A DNA stretch of 64,000 nt, from positions 248,001 to 312,000 of the forward strand of contig NZ_KB906675.1 of NCBI RefSeq assembly GCF_000381545.1, read 5' to 3'. Position numbers and translations under genes: made by a program. This DNA is from Rhodonellum psychrophilum GCM71 = DSM 17998 (GTDB lineage Bacteria; Bacteroidota; Bacteroidia; Cytophagales; Cyclobacteriaceae). The notes under the pieces are model-generated. The model was not told the DNA's origin, did no database searches, and worked only from the letters and a program-made list of their open reading frames with translations. This document shows positions 8,764 to 16,513 of the stretch, piece by piece. Within the stretch, counting starts at the first letter, position 1. The number at the start of each line of letters is the position of its first letter.

Positions 8764-8879
8764 ACTTTTACTTCCTTTGAATCCAACGCCTTTGAATAAG
8801 CAGGGCAAGGTCTACTTGAAGCGCATGCACTAAGTACCATTATTCCAGCTGCTAACACTATAATTGCTAATCTTTTCAT
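8760..8879 (-). CDS. Tiny lipoprotein, 39 aa
   Basis: The minus strand encodes MKRLAIIVLAAGIMVLSAC followed by ASSRPCPAYSKALDSKEVKV. It has a Lys/Arg start, a 14-residue hydrophobic core and a clean lipobox LSAC (Cys 19), which leaves a mature lipopeptide of only 21 residues with a second cysteine. The signal quality makes it a credible gene despite its size. Such small lipoproteins are common and usually unannotated in Bacteroidota. Its function is unknown. It is convergent with the response regulator gene. Confidence 0.68.
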   Translation of the reverse strand: MKRLAIIVLAAGIMVLSACASSRPCPAYSKALDSKEVKV

Positions 8880-8931
8880 ACTTTTTAAATTTCTAATATC
8901 AAATATGTTTATTTACTAATTGAATACAAAA

Positions 8932-9927
8932 TTAATTCAGCATTAAATTACAGCCCCTCAACTCACTGTTGTCAAACCTTCCCAAAACCTCCAGCATGCC
9001 ATCCGAGTCGATTCTACCCAAATCCTGTGTTTCCAAAAAGGCACAAGAATAAAAGTTTGCCAAGTCAATAATATTGACACCTCCTTGACTTCTGTTGGAC
9101 CAAGAAAAAGGGTCATTGACATCCCGGATAAGAACGCGCATGGTGGGCGGTAAATTATATTTACCATCCCCTTTTGAATAGGCCTGTGACATCAATTCCG
9201 TCATCCCATATTCCGAATGGATTAAATCCAATCCAAAACCGGTTTTTAACAGTTGATGGATTTCCTCCCTGATCATTTCCTTTCTCCTCCCCTTCATGCC
9301 TCCCGTTTCCATTACGATCAAATTGTCCATTTTGGGTAGTTCATGTCCACCTTCCACGAGATCCAATAAACCAAAAGTAACCCCAAGCAGCAGAACTTTC
9401 CTTTCTCCACTTTTAAGGAAATGGAGTTTTTCAACCAATTCCTGATGGTTGTACAAATAAAATCCTGAATGCGCAGATCCGGATTCCTGAATAAAGTAAT
9501 CGGCCATCCTGACCAAGGAACTTCCTTTTCTTTCCAAGTAAGAAGGCAACAATGCCAAAACATGAAAATCCTTAATGGATCCATATTCCCGCTCAAACAG
9601 ATGCAAGGAATGCTCAAGATAAAACTCCTCAGACCAAATATAGTGCCTACTTGTGATCATTCCGGTGGTTCCGCTACTGGAATAAAACTCCTCTGAATCT
9701 TTAGGCCTCCCACTGATCACTTGATGTTCCTTGAAAAAACCAATCGGAAGAAAGGGAATTTCCTCTATGGTTGTGACGGAAGCCAGGTTTATCTTCCTGG
9801 CGTCAAGATAAGCCTTGTAAATGGGGTTGTTCCTCGCTTGAAATTCAAAAAGCTCCAAAGCTCGATCTTGGAAATCACCAAAATCCATTTGAAGCAATCT
9901 CTCGGAAAAACTTTTGAAATAATTCAT
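8932..9927 (-). CDS. LuxE-like acyl-protein synthetase / acyltransferase
   Basis: The 331-residue protein has the adenylate-forming signature SSSGTTGMITSRH near residue 85, and a C-terminal half with IHSEYGMTELMSQAY and DLGRIDSDGMLEVLGR, as in LuxE/PaaK-type members of the ANL superfamily. LuxE activates a fatty acid as acyl-AMP and passes it to a cysteine. No LuxC or other lux genes are nearby, so the substrate is unknown; it could activate a carboxylate for surface lipid or glycan modification. ATG 9927 (MNYFKSFSERL) is preferred over one 11 codons upstream. It is divergent from the lipoprotein at 9999. Confidence 0.82.
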   Translation of the reverse strand: MNYFKSFSERLLQMDFGDFQDRALELFEFQARNNPIYKAYLDARKINLASVTTIEEIPFLPIGFFKEHQVISGRPKDSEEFYSSSGTTGMITSRHYIWSEEFYLEHSLHLFEREYGSIKDFHVLALLPSYLERKGSSLVRMADYFIQESGSAHSGFYLYNHQELVEKLHFLKSGERKVLLLGVTFGLLDLVEGGHELPKMDNLIVMETGGMKGRRKEMIREEIHQLLKTGFGLDLIHSEYGMTELMSQAYSKGDGKYNLPPTMRVLIRDVNDPFSWSNRSQGGVNIIDLANFYSCAFLETQDLGRIDSDGMLEVLGRFDNSELRGCNLMLN

Positions 9928-9998
9928 CGTTTTATAATTTGTCTTGGCAAAATTGAACAACTTTACAATTGCCAGAATTCTTGTAAATTTAGAGGAGC

Positions 9999-10673
9999 AT
10001 GATGAGTGTAAAAAATTTTACCTACAATTTATTGTTTTTAATCCTGCTGGGATCATGCATTTCCCCACCGGATAATTTCCCCTCCGTTCCAGAAGTGGCT
10101 TTTAAGGGTATGGAATTTGTTTCCACCAATAGCTCCGACTCCTTGATTGTCTCCATTACTTTCAAGGATGCCGAAGGAGATCTTGGACTCAATGCAACGG
10201 ATGTGGATCCCCCCTTCAATGCCTTGGAATTCAAAAGGGACAATACAGGAGCGCTGATTCTCTACGGTAAACGTCCCTCAGAGGCTCCTCAATTCAACCC
10301 AATAGATTGGGCAGTCAATCCCACAGTCAACAACATTGTCGTTCGGGATACCGTTTGGGTCGAACAAAATCAAAATCACAACAATATCTTCGTTAAATTC
10401 TTTATCAAACGAAATGGGGTATTCAGTGAATTCCGCTGGGAAAATCCCCCATTTTACACCACCTTCAACGGTCGATTCCCAAGGATCCTGAACAACAACA
10501 ATACCCAGGCTGTGGAAGGCACCATCAGGTATTCAATGCTATCCTTTGGTTGGCAATCCCTATTCAGAAATGACACAATAAGGATAGATGTTCAGATTCA
10601 GGACAGAGCGCTCAACAAAAGCAATATTGTATCCAGTCCTGAAGTAACCCTTTCCCAAATTTCAAGAAGGTAG
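9999..10673 (+). CDS. Lipoprotein of unknown function
   Basis: The 224-residue protein begins MMSVKNFTYNLLFLILLGSC, with a lipobox LGSC. A beta-rich domain follows with VSITFKDAEGDLGLNATDVD, resembling the opening of Ig-like beta-sandwich modules seen in Bacteroidota surface lipoproteins, and ends with QIQDRALNKSNIVSSPEV. No catalytic motif is visible. An AGAGGAG sequence lies just upstream of the two tandem ATGs (9999 and 10002). A repeat copy and a large palindrome follow the gene. I cannot assign a role. Confidence 0.75.
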   Translation: MMSVKNFTYNLLFLILLGSCISPPDNFPSVPEVAFKGMEFVSTNSSDSLIVSITFKDAEGDLGLNATDVDPPFNALEFKRDNTGALILYGKRPSEAPQFNPIDWAVNPTVNNIVVRDTVWVEQNQNHNNIFVKFFIKRNGVFSEFRWENPPFYTTFNGRFPRILNNNNTQAVEGTIRYSMLSFGWQSLFRNDTIRIDVQIQDRALNKSNIVSSPEVTLSQISRR

Positions 10674-10922
10674 GTTTTTGAGTGAAACTGAATTTTTTTT
10701 TTTGGGAATCCCTTAAACCCGAAACCTAATATAGGTTTCCAAATGGGATTGAACCTCAAAGAAAATCAGACGATTGGGAGAACAAATTCCGATACCAATA
10801 GGGGGCAGTTAAAAATAGCAAATACCCAATTGATTACCTGTCAATTACAATATTGAATTGTGTTCCCAATGCATAAAACAGGTTAAAACAGATCCAGCTC
10901 GAAGCATCAACAGGATTGTTTC
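10674..10922. other. Non-coding stretch filled mainly by repeat copy B
   Basis: Apart from the repeat (10712-10888) there is only a T-tract at 10691-10703 and short A/T-rich flanks. I see no gene. Confidence 0.5.
10712..10888 (+). repeat. Dispersed intergenic repeat, copy B
   Basis: About 177 bp. Left end CTTAAACCCGAAACC, then AGGTTTCCAAATGGGATTG, AACCTCAAAG, AAAATCAGACGATTGGGAG, ACCAATAGGGGGCAGTTAAA and the right end AATGCATAAAACAGGTT. Here the internal stem is AGGTT / AACCT: the GAAAC arm of other copies has become GAACC, which can still pair. It lies between the lipoprotein stop and the 62-bp palindrome. Confidence 0.75.
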
Positions 10923-10984
10923 ATAGCCTTGCACAAAAAAAGACCCATAAAATATTTTATGGGTCTTTTTTTGTGCAAGGCTAT
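10923..10984. terminator. Perfect 62-bp palindrome, bidirectional terminator
   Basis: Two 31-bp arms match without a mismatch and with no spacer. The core is GACCCATAAAAT / ATTTTATGGGTC flanked by seven A and seven T, and it extends outward through GCAC / GTGC and ATAGCC / GGCTAT. The A and T tracts make it a strong terminator for both the plus-strand lipoprotein and the minus-strand E1 gene, whose stop lies 3 bp away. The arms are much longer than a terminator needs. Confidence 0.85.
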
Positions 10985-10987
10985 TAC

Positions 10988-13393
10988 TTAGATTTCCGGG
11001 AATCTTATGGGATCCACTTCACTCATCATTTCATATATTTTTTCCACGACATCTTCCACTGATGGTTTTGAGAAATAATCTCCGTCGGAAGAATACGCTG
11101 GTCGATGTGCCTTTCCCGCCAATGTGGCTGGCTCAGAATCAAGATAATAGAATGCCTTTTGGCCTTCAATCACCTGCTGCATCATGAATGCAGAAGCTCC
11201 TCCCGGCAAATCCTCATCAGTAAACAAAACCCTATTGGTCTTCTTCAACGATTCTGCAATCATCCCATCGGTATCGAATGGCAGCAATGTCTGCACATCA
11301 ATGACCTCTATGTCTATCCCCATTTGCAGCAATTCTTCCGCTGCACTCATGACGATTCTACACATCGATCCATAAGTGACCACAGTGATGTCACTTCCTT
11401 CCCTGAGCACTTCTGGTTTACCCAATGGAACCCTGAATTCTCCAATATTGGAAGGCATTTTCTCCTTAAGTCTATAGCCATTCAGGCACTCAATCACCAA
11501 TGCCGGTTCATCGGCTTTAATCAGGGTATTGTACATTCCTGCCGCCTGGGTCATGTCCCTCGGTACGCAGATCAACATTCCCCTGAGGGAATTCAAAATC
11601 ATTCCGATCGGCGAGCCCGCATGCCAAACCCCCTCCAATCGGTGGCCTCTGGTTCTGACGATCAAAGGTGCTTTTTGTCCTCCTTTGGTCCTGTATTGCA
11701 AGCAGGCAAGATCATCGGCCAAGGTCATCAGCGCATAATACAAATAGTCCAAATATTGAATTTCGGCCATCGGCCTTAATCCTCTCAAAGCAGCTCCTAT
11801 TCCTTGCCCAATAATGGTACATTCCCGGATACTGGTATCGGTTACCCTCAATTCGCCAAATTTTGATTGTAATCCGGCAAATGCCTGATTGACATCTCCG
11901 ATCTTACCGACATCTTCGCCGAAGGCAAAAAACCGCGGATCTGTTGCAAGTAAATTATCGAAACAGGCTTGGAGTATTTCACGGCCATCGACCAGAGAAG
12001 CATCATCGGCATATTCAACCGCGATGGGCTGTATATTGCCAACCCTATCTTCTGACTGACTGTATAAATGGCTGCTGTAACGATCTTCATTGATGGCTTG
12101 CTGATTTTGATACCAAGTCCTCAGTTCCGTTTTTATGCTTTCCGGTTCACTACGAAGCATCCATAAGACTCTTCGTACCGTACTGATCACATCCTTCCTG
12201 ATTGGATTGAGCGTTTTGTTTAGTTCTTCTGCTATTTGTACGAATTTGGTTGATGTGGAAGGAAGGTTCTTGATTAAACTCACAGCTTCTTCCAATTCCG
12301 TTTTGATCCCTCCAGCAAATGCTTTCCAAGCGCTTTCTTTCGCTTCTTTCACGAAAGTCTTGGCTTCCTTTTCTATACGATCGAGATCTTCTTCGGTTGC
12401 AACCTCTTTGTTGATCAGGTACTCTTTAAATTTTAGGATACAATCGTTTTCCAATTCCCAAGAAAGTCTTTCCTTGCTCTTGTACCTTTCATGGGATCCG
12501 GAAGTGGAATGCCCCTGAGGCTGGGTCATTTCTATCACATGGATCAATACCGGCACATGCTCTTCCCGAGCGATCCTTGCGGCATTCTCATAGGTTCGGT
12601 CCAAACCTTCTATATCCCAACCTTTTACCACAAAAATCTCATACCCAGCTTGGTCGTCATTTCTCTGGAAACCTCTTAAGATTTCGGAAATACTCCCTTT
12701 TGTGGTATGGTATTCATTTGGAACAGAAATTCCATACCCGTCATCCCATACCGATACGACCATTGGCACTTGTAACACGCCGCCCGCATTGATTGTCTCA
12801 AAAAACATACCTTCTGAAGTAGAGGCATTCCCAATAGTTCCCCATGCCACTTCATTTCCATGATTGCTGAATTGCTTGAGGTGTTGGATTTCCTTGTTTT
12901 GACGGAATAATTTCGACGCATAGGCCAATCCCAAAAGTTTTGGCATCTGGGCTGCAGTGGGAGAAATATCCGCTGAAGAGTTTTTCATTGCAGACAACTC
13001 CTTCCACGTCCCATCATCATGGAGAAAACGGGTAGCAAAGTGCCCGTTCATCAACCTTCCTGCAGACGCTGGTTCGGCCTTTACATCTGTATGTGCGTAC
13101 AACTGTGCAAAATACCCTTCGATCGTCAACTCACCTATGGCGAGCATAAAAGTCTGATCTCTATAATATCCCGAGCGAAAATCTCCAGCTTTGAAGTGTT
13201 TTGCCATTGCTATCTGGGCCATTTCCTTTCCATCACCGAAAATCCCGAACTTGGCTTTCCCCATAAAAACCTCTTTTCTCCCCATCAGGGAAGCTTGACG
13301 GCTCACTTGGGCCAAACGGTAATCTTTCAGAAGTTGCTCTTTATCAAGCACTTTTAGGTTTTTGTTTTTTGATAATGTTGCCACTACAGTCAT
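10988..13393 (-). CDS. 2-oxoacid dehydrogenase E1, fused alpha and beta subunits
   Basis: The 801-residue protein joins an E1-alpha domain (about 20-370) to an E1-beta domain (about 465-795). The alpha part has the thiamine-diphosphate region with GNASTSEG (188-195) and DDGYGIS (217-223) in place of the usual GDG...NN, and a phosphorylation-loop-like GHSTSGSHERY. The beta part shows FGEDVG, GAALRGLRPMAEIQ and the C-terminal VIDVQTLLPFD. Such fusions are common in Bacteroidota and are usually called branched-chain (2-oxoisovalerate) or pyruvate dehydrogenase E1. The E2 and E3 genes are not nearby. A strong promoter lies at 13449-13479 and a bidirectional terminator at the end. Confidence 0.92.
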   Translation of the reverse strand: MTVVATLSKNKNLKVLDKEQLLKDYRLAQVSRQASLMGRKEVFMGKAKFGIFGDGKEMAQIAMAKHFKAGDFRSGYYRDQTFMLAIGELTIEGYFAQLYAHTDVKAEPASAGRLMNGHFATRFLHDDGTWKELSAMKNSSADISPTAAQMPKLLGLAYASKLFRQNKEIQHLKQFSNHGNEVAWGTIGNASTSEGMFFETINAGGVLQVPMVVSVWDDGYGISVPNEYHTTKGSISEILRGFQRNDDQAGYEIFVVKGWDIEGLDRTYENAARIAREEHVPVLIHVIEMTQPQGHSTSGSHERYKSKERLSWELENDCILKFKEYLINKEVATEEDLDRIEKEAKTFVKEAKESAWKAFAGGIKTELEEAVSLIKNLPSTSTKFVQIAEELNKTLNPIRKDVISTVRRVLWMLRSEPESIKTELRTWYQNQQAINEDRYSSHLYSQSEDRVGNIQPIAVEYADDASLVDGREILQACFDNLLATDPRFFAFGEDVGKIGDVNQAFAGLQSKFGELRVTDTSIRECTIIGQGIGAALRGLRPMAEIQYLDYLYYALMTLADDLACLQYRTKGGQKAPLIVRTRGHRLEGVWHAGSPIGMILNSLRGMLICVPRDMTQAAGMYNTLIKADEPALVIECLNGYRLKEKMPSNIGEFRVPLGKPEVLREGSDITVVTYGSMCRIVMSAAEELLQMGIDIEVIDVQTLLPFDTDGMIAESLKKTNRVLFTDEDLPGGASAFMMQQVIEGQKAFYYLDSEPATLAGKAHRPAYSSDGDYFSKPSVEDVVEKIYEMMSEVDPIRFPEI

Positions 13394-13835
13394 GTTTAGA
13401 TGAACTAAAAGTTAATTTGGGTTTACTGCACGCTTTGTGCAAGTATTTCAAAAATAATTAAATTTGCTATTTTAACAAAGCTCCAGACAGAATGATTGTG
13501 AATTTTTTTGAAGATAAATTTTATTTAAAATACTTAAAAATTACATAAACAAAATTTTATTTTGATTTTAAATAATTCAAGGTTTTTTTTAAATACAATT
13601 AATTCATTCCGCCAACGGAAACAAAGGCTAAATCATATTTAAAAACTGTCGGAATTATTCCTCATTAAACTTTAAAAGTTGAAATAATATGAAGTTAAAT
13701 GTACTTGAATAAAATTAAATTTCAAATAGGTCCCGATTTCCTATTTGAATCAAAATAAGTGATCGGATTGTGTTCTGAAAATGGATTCCCTTATTATATT
13801 TACGCACACTATTTAATAACCCAAATTACAACTTT
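13394..13835. other. AT-rich divergent intergenic region between E1 and ald
   Basis: This region is notably A/T-rich. It contains the minus-strand E1 promoter, a small TGCAC/GTGCA inverted repeat near 13429-13442, and near 13795 a TATATTTA that could be the -7 box of ald. The central 250 bp hold no recognisable gene or repeat copy. Confidence 0.45.
13449..13479 (-). promoter_or_regulatory. Bacteroidota-type promoter of the E1 gene
   Basis: On the minus strand TTTG (13479-13476) is followed after exactly 19 nt by TATTTTTG (13456-13449), which matches TTTG-N19-TAnnTTTG. It predicts a 5' leader of about 50 nt. Confidence 0.68.
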
Positions 13836-14954
13836 ATGATAATCGGTGTTCCAAAGGAGATAAAAAACAATGAAAACAGGGTTGCCCTCACCCCTGCAGG
13901 CGCAAAAGAACTTGTCAAAAGAGGACATACCGTGTATGTTCAGCACAATGCAGGTGAAGGTAGCGGATTTACAGATGCGCATTACACACTGGCAGGTGCT
14001 TTGGTACTCGCTTCTATTGAAGAGGTTTACGGTGTTGCCGAAATGATTATCAAAGTAAAGGAACCCATTGAGCCAGAATACAAACTGATCAAGGAAGGTC
14101 AATTGCTTTTCACCTATTTCCACTTTGCCTCCTATGAGCCTTTGACCAAGGCGATGATCGCGAGCAAAGCTGTTTGCCTGGCTTATGAAACCGTTGAAAA
14201 AACAGATAGGTCTTTACCCCTTTTGGTACCCATGTCTGAAGTAGCTGGTAGAATGGCGATTCAAAAAGGAGCCAACTACCTTGAAAAACCACTTGGAGGA
14301 AGAGGTATCCTTCTTGGTGGTGTTCCAGGTGTTTTGCCTGCTAAAGTACTTATTCTTGGCGGTGGTATCGTGGGCACACAAGCAGCTTGGATGGCCGCCG
14401 GTCTTGGAGCTGACGTCACCATTATGGATGTTTCCCTGCAAAGGATGCGCTATCTTGCAGACGTGATGCCTGCAAATGTAAAAACCATGATGTCCAATGA
14501 ATACAACATCAGGGAAATGATCAAGGATGCCGATTTGATCGTCGGAGCAGTTTTGATCCCTGGTGCAAAAGCTCCGCATTTGATCACCCAAGACATGTTG
14601 AAGGACATGAAACAGGGAGCGGTCGTGGTAGATGTGGCCGTGGACCAAGGAGGTTGCATCGAAACATGCAAACCAACTACTCATGAAAACCCAACTTACG
14701 TGATCGAAGGTGTGGTGCATTACTGTGTGGCCAATATGCCGGGTGCAGTGCCTTATACTTCGACTTTGGCGCTAACCAATGCGACACTACCCTATGCCAT
14801 TCAATTGGCGGATAAGGGGTGGAAAAAAGCAGCTCAGGAAAACCCAGAGTTGATCCCTGGTTTGAATATCATCAACGGAGACATTGTTTTCGAAGGTGTG
14901 GCTCAGGCTTTCAATGCGCCTTACGTACCTGTAAATAAATATTTGGAGGATTAA
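13836..14954 (+). CDS. ald: Alanine dehydrogenase
   Basis: The 372-residue protein catalyses NAD-dependent interconversion of L-alanine with pyruvate and ammonia in the cytosol. It starts MIIGVPKEIKNNENRVALTP, the family signature. The catalytic K75 (in IIKVKEP) and H96 (in YFHFAS) fall at the same positions as in characterised enzymes, and the nucleotide-binding region has VLILGGGIVGTQAAWMAAGL. Length is standard. It is divergent from the E1 gene, which uses pyruvate or branched-chain 2-oxoacids, so the shared intergenic region may coordinate amino-acid catabolism; that is inference. Confidence 0.96.
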   Translation: MIIGVPKEIKNNENRVALTPAGAKELVKRGHTVYVQHNAGEGSGFTDAHYTLAGALVLASIEEVYGVAEMIIKVKEPIEPEYKLIKEGQLLFTYFHFASYEPLTKAMIASKAVCLAYETVEKTDRSLPLLVPMSEVAGRMAIQKGANYLEKPLGGRGILLGGVPGVLPAKVLILGGGIVGTQAAWMAAGLGADVTIMDVSLQRMRYLADVMPANVKTMMSNEYNIREMIKDADLIVGAVLIPGAKAPHLITQDMLKDMKQGAVVVDVAVDQGGCIETCKPTTHENPTYVIEGVVHYCVANMPGAVPYTSTLALTNATLPYAIQLADKGWKKAAQENPELIPGLNIINGDIVFEGVAQAFNAPYVPVNKYLED

Positions 14955-14972
14955 TTTTTTCAAATAAAACAT

Positions 14973-15012
14973 TAAAAAACCCTCGAAGCTTCATGCTTTG
15001 AGGGTTTTTTAA
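14973..15012 (+). terminator. Bidirectional terminator after ald
   Basis: AAAAAACCCTCGAAGC pairs with GCTTTGAGGGTTTTTT around a 5-nt loop. A and T runs on both sides make it usable by ald and by the minus-strand transcript coming through repeat copy C. Confidence 0.85.
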
Positions 15013-15078
15013 TTTAAAATTTGGGGTCTTTTTTTTTTAAAACCAATAACCAATAACATAGAATCCCAAATTCGGTAT

Positions 15079-15255
15079 TTCAACCAGAAATATGCATTCC
15101 GTTTCCTAATGGGTCTGAAACTTAAAGAAAATCAGGCTATTGGGAGAATGATGCGTAGCGCCGAGATTTGGCGAAGTCAAAAAAAATTAACAACTCACTG
15201 ATTTTTAGGAATTTCAGATTAGAATAAAATTGGCAATGCGTAACAAGGGTTTAAT
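15079..15255 (+). repeat. Dispersed intergenic repeat, copy C
   Basis: About 177 bp. It shows CAACCAGAAATATGCATTCC, GTTTCCTAATGGGTCTGAAAC, AAAGAAAATCAGGCTATTGG, GGCGAAGTCAAAA, CACTGATTTTTAGG, AATTTCAGATTAG and the right end AATGCGTAACAAGGGTTTAA. AAAATCAG and CTGATTTT form an 8-bp pairing. Its right end lies 8 bp from the stop of the minus-strand gene at 15264, with a bidirectional terminator on its other side, so it would be transcribed as the 3' UTR of that gene. Confidence 0.75.
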
Positions 15256-15263
15256 GGAAAAAG

Positions 15264-15836
15264 CTAAAGGGGGAAGACCAGACCAATTCCATTCTGAGTC
15301 AATTCCAGTTTATTGAAAATCTTGGGAAGGTTTTGTCCGTTCTGATGATGAAAAACGTACATGACCACATCAAATCCCATCAAAAAAGCTCCTTGAAGCA
15401 CGATAGACTTGCCGAAACCCTTGAATTGGTCTTTTTCCAACCTTTTCCCCCGCTCCAAAAGAAACAAGCCTCCTGCCATGTAAGCCACATCAAGCGCAGC
15501 ATTGACCAATAGGATTTTTTCTATCCCCTGCTGCGCCTCCATGGTTGCCCAAAATTCCGAGTTGGGAATTTCCTTGGTTGCTTGGTAATACCCAAAACCA
15601 GCAATGGCCAAGTTGACCGAATTCCAATAAATATTCATTTGATGGAAACCTTTTGTTTCACCGCTTGTCCTACCGGCCATTACCCCACCTACAGCCATAT
15701 TTCCAGCGGCCCACAAACCCAGAATCAGCATTCCTTTTTTGTTATAGTCCAGGCGGGTCTGATTGAATTCCATCGCCCCCATTTCATTTTGGCCATTGAC
15801 AAAACCAAAACTGACCAGTATCAATATGAACACCAT
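15264..15836 (-). CDS. DUF6992-like membrane protein
   Basis: The 190-residue product reads MVFILILVSFGFVNGQ, then a domain with KGMLILGLWAAGNMAVGGVM, FHQMNIYWNSVNLAIAGFGY and LLVNAALDVAYMAGGLFLLE, then GAFLMGFDVVMYVFHH. Four hydrophobic helices after a signal-like start are seen in uncharacterised Bacteroidota proteins of the DUF6992 type; the family call is tentative. The frame upstream is open as MKTDNKSNRF then TGA directly before the ATG used here, which suggests that a longer signal peptide was shortened by a nonsense change (see findings). It is followed by LysE and GH3 genes only in the sense of sharing their strand; the gap to lysE is 38 bp. Confidence 0.65.
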   Translation of the reverse strand: MVFILILVSFGFVNGQNEMGAMEFNQTRLDYNKKGMLILGLWAAGNMAVGGVMAGRTSGETKGFHQMNIYWNSVNLAIAGFGYYQATKEIPNSEFWATMEAQQGIEKILLVNAALDVAYMAGGLFLLERGKRLEKDQFKGFGKSIVLQGAFLMGFDVVMYVFHHQNGQNLPKIFNKLELTQNGIGLVFPL

Positions 15837-15874
15837 TCAAAATCGATTTGATTTGTTGTCTGTTTTCATTATTT

Positions 15875-16513
15875 TCAGGTTAATAATAAGTGTTTGTCCA
15901 ATGCATATTTAAACAATCGTATTCCGAAAACTACAAGTACAACTGCTGTCACCCTATTTAAGTTTTTCATGACCTTGGGCGTTACCAAAGGACGAAGTTG
16001 TTTTGCGATGTAAGCTTTCAACAAATCAATGCTGAATACAGTCAGCAATAAGCCGGTGTAATACACGAACACGTCCACTTTCCGGAAATCCGACTTGAGG
16101 TTGACAAGTCCAGCGATTGAGATCCAAAAAAGCAAAACAAATGGATTGATGCCATTGATGCCGAAACCCTTCAGAAACCCCATCTTTTTTAGTGGTTTGG
16201 CGATGGGAATGCCTCCGGAATTGGGTCTTAAAGGCGCCTTTTTAAAAAAAGTAACGACTCCGAATCCAATCAAAACGACCCCACCAAAATAACCCAATAC
16301 AATTTCGAACATCGGGTTTTGAACAAATAAGCTTACCCCAAAATAAGTGATCACCACATAAAGCAAATCACTGGTAAAGATCCCGAGCGCTACGATGGCT
16401 GCATACCTGAAACCGCTTTCGATGCTGCTCTGGATTAATGTAAAAAAGACCGGACCGATCATAGCGGACAATATCATGCCCATACTCAAACCTTCTAACA
16501 AAGCTTGGCTCAT
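15875..16513 (-). CDS. LysE/RhtB-family amino-acid exporter
   Basis: The 212-residue protein has six predicted membrane helices and the family signature GMILSAMIGPVFFTLIQSSI near the N-terminus, with GFLKGFGINGINPFVLLFW in the middle. Members export amino acids or related small molecules across the inner membrane. Its ATG overlaps the stop of the GH3-family gene by 4 bp (ATGA), so the two are translationally coupled. The enzyme upstream makes amide bonds or activates carboxylates, so a shared amino-acid-conjugate substrate is possible but unproven. Confidence 0.88.
   Translation of the reverse strand: MSQALLEGLSMGMILSAMIGPVFFTLIQSSIESGFRYAAIVALGIFTSDLLYVVITYFGVSLFVQNPMFEIVLGYFGGVVLIGFGVVTFFKKAPLRPNSGGIPIAKPLKKMGFLKGFGINGINPFVLLFWISIAGLVNLKSDFRKVDVFVYYTGLLLTVFSIDLLKAYIAKQLRPLVTPKVMKNLNRVTAVVLVVFGIRLFKYALDKHLLLT

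Noticed and set aside
11105-11779. 224-codon plus-strand frame within the E1 gene
   Set aside because: It is antisense to the well-supported E1 beta domain and shows low-complexity, family-less sequence; it is a shadow of the real frame.
13429-13442. TGCAC/GTGCA inverted repeat as an E1 operator
   Set aside because: Only 5 bp per arm, downstream of the -7 box; too short to claim.
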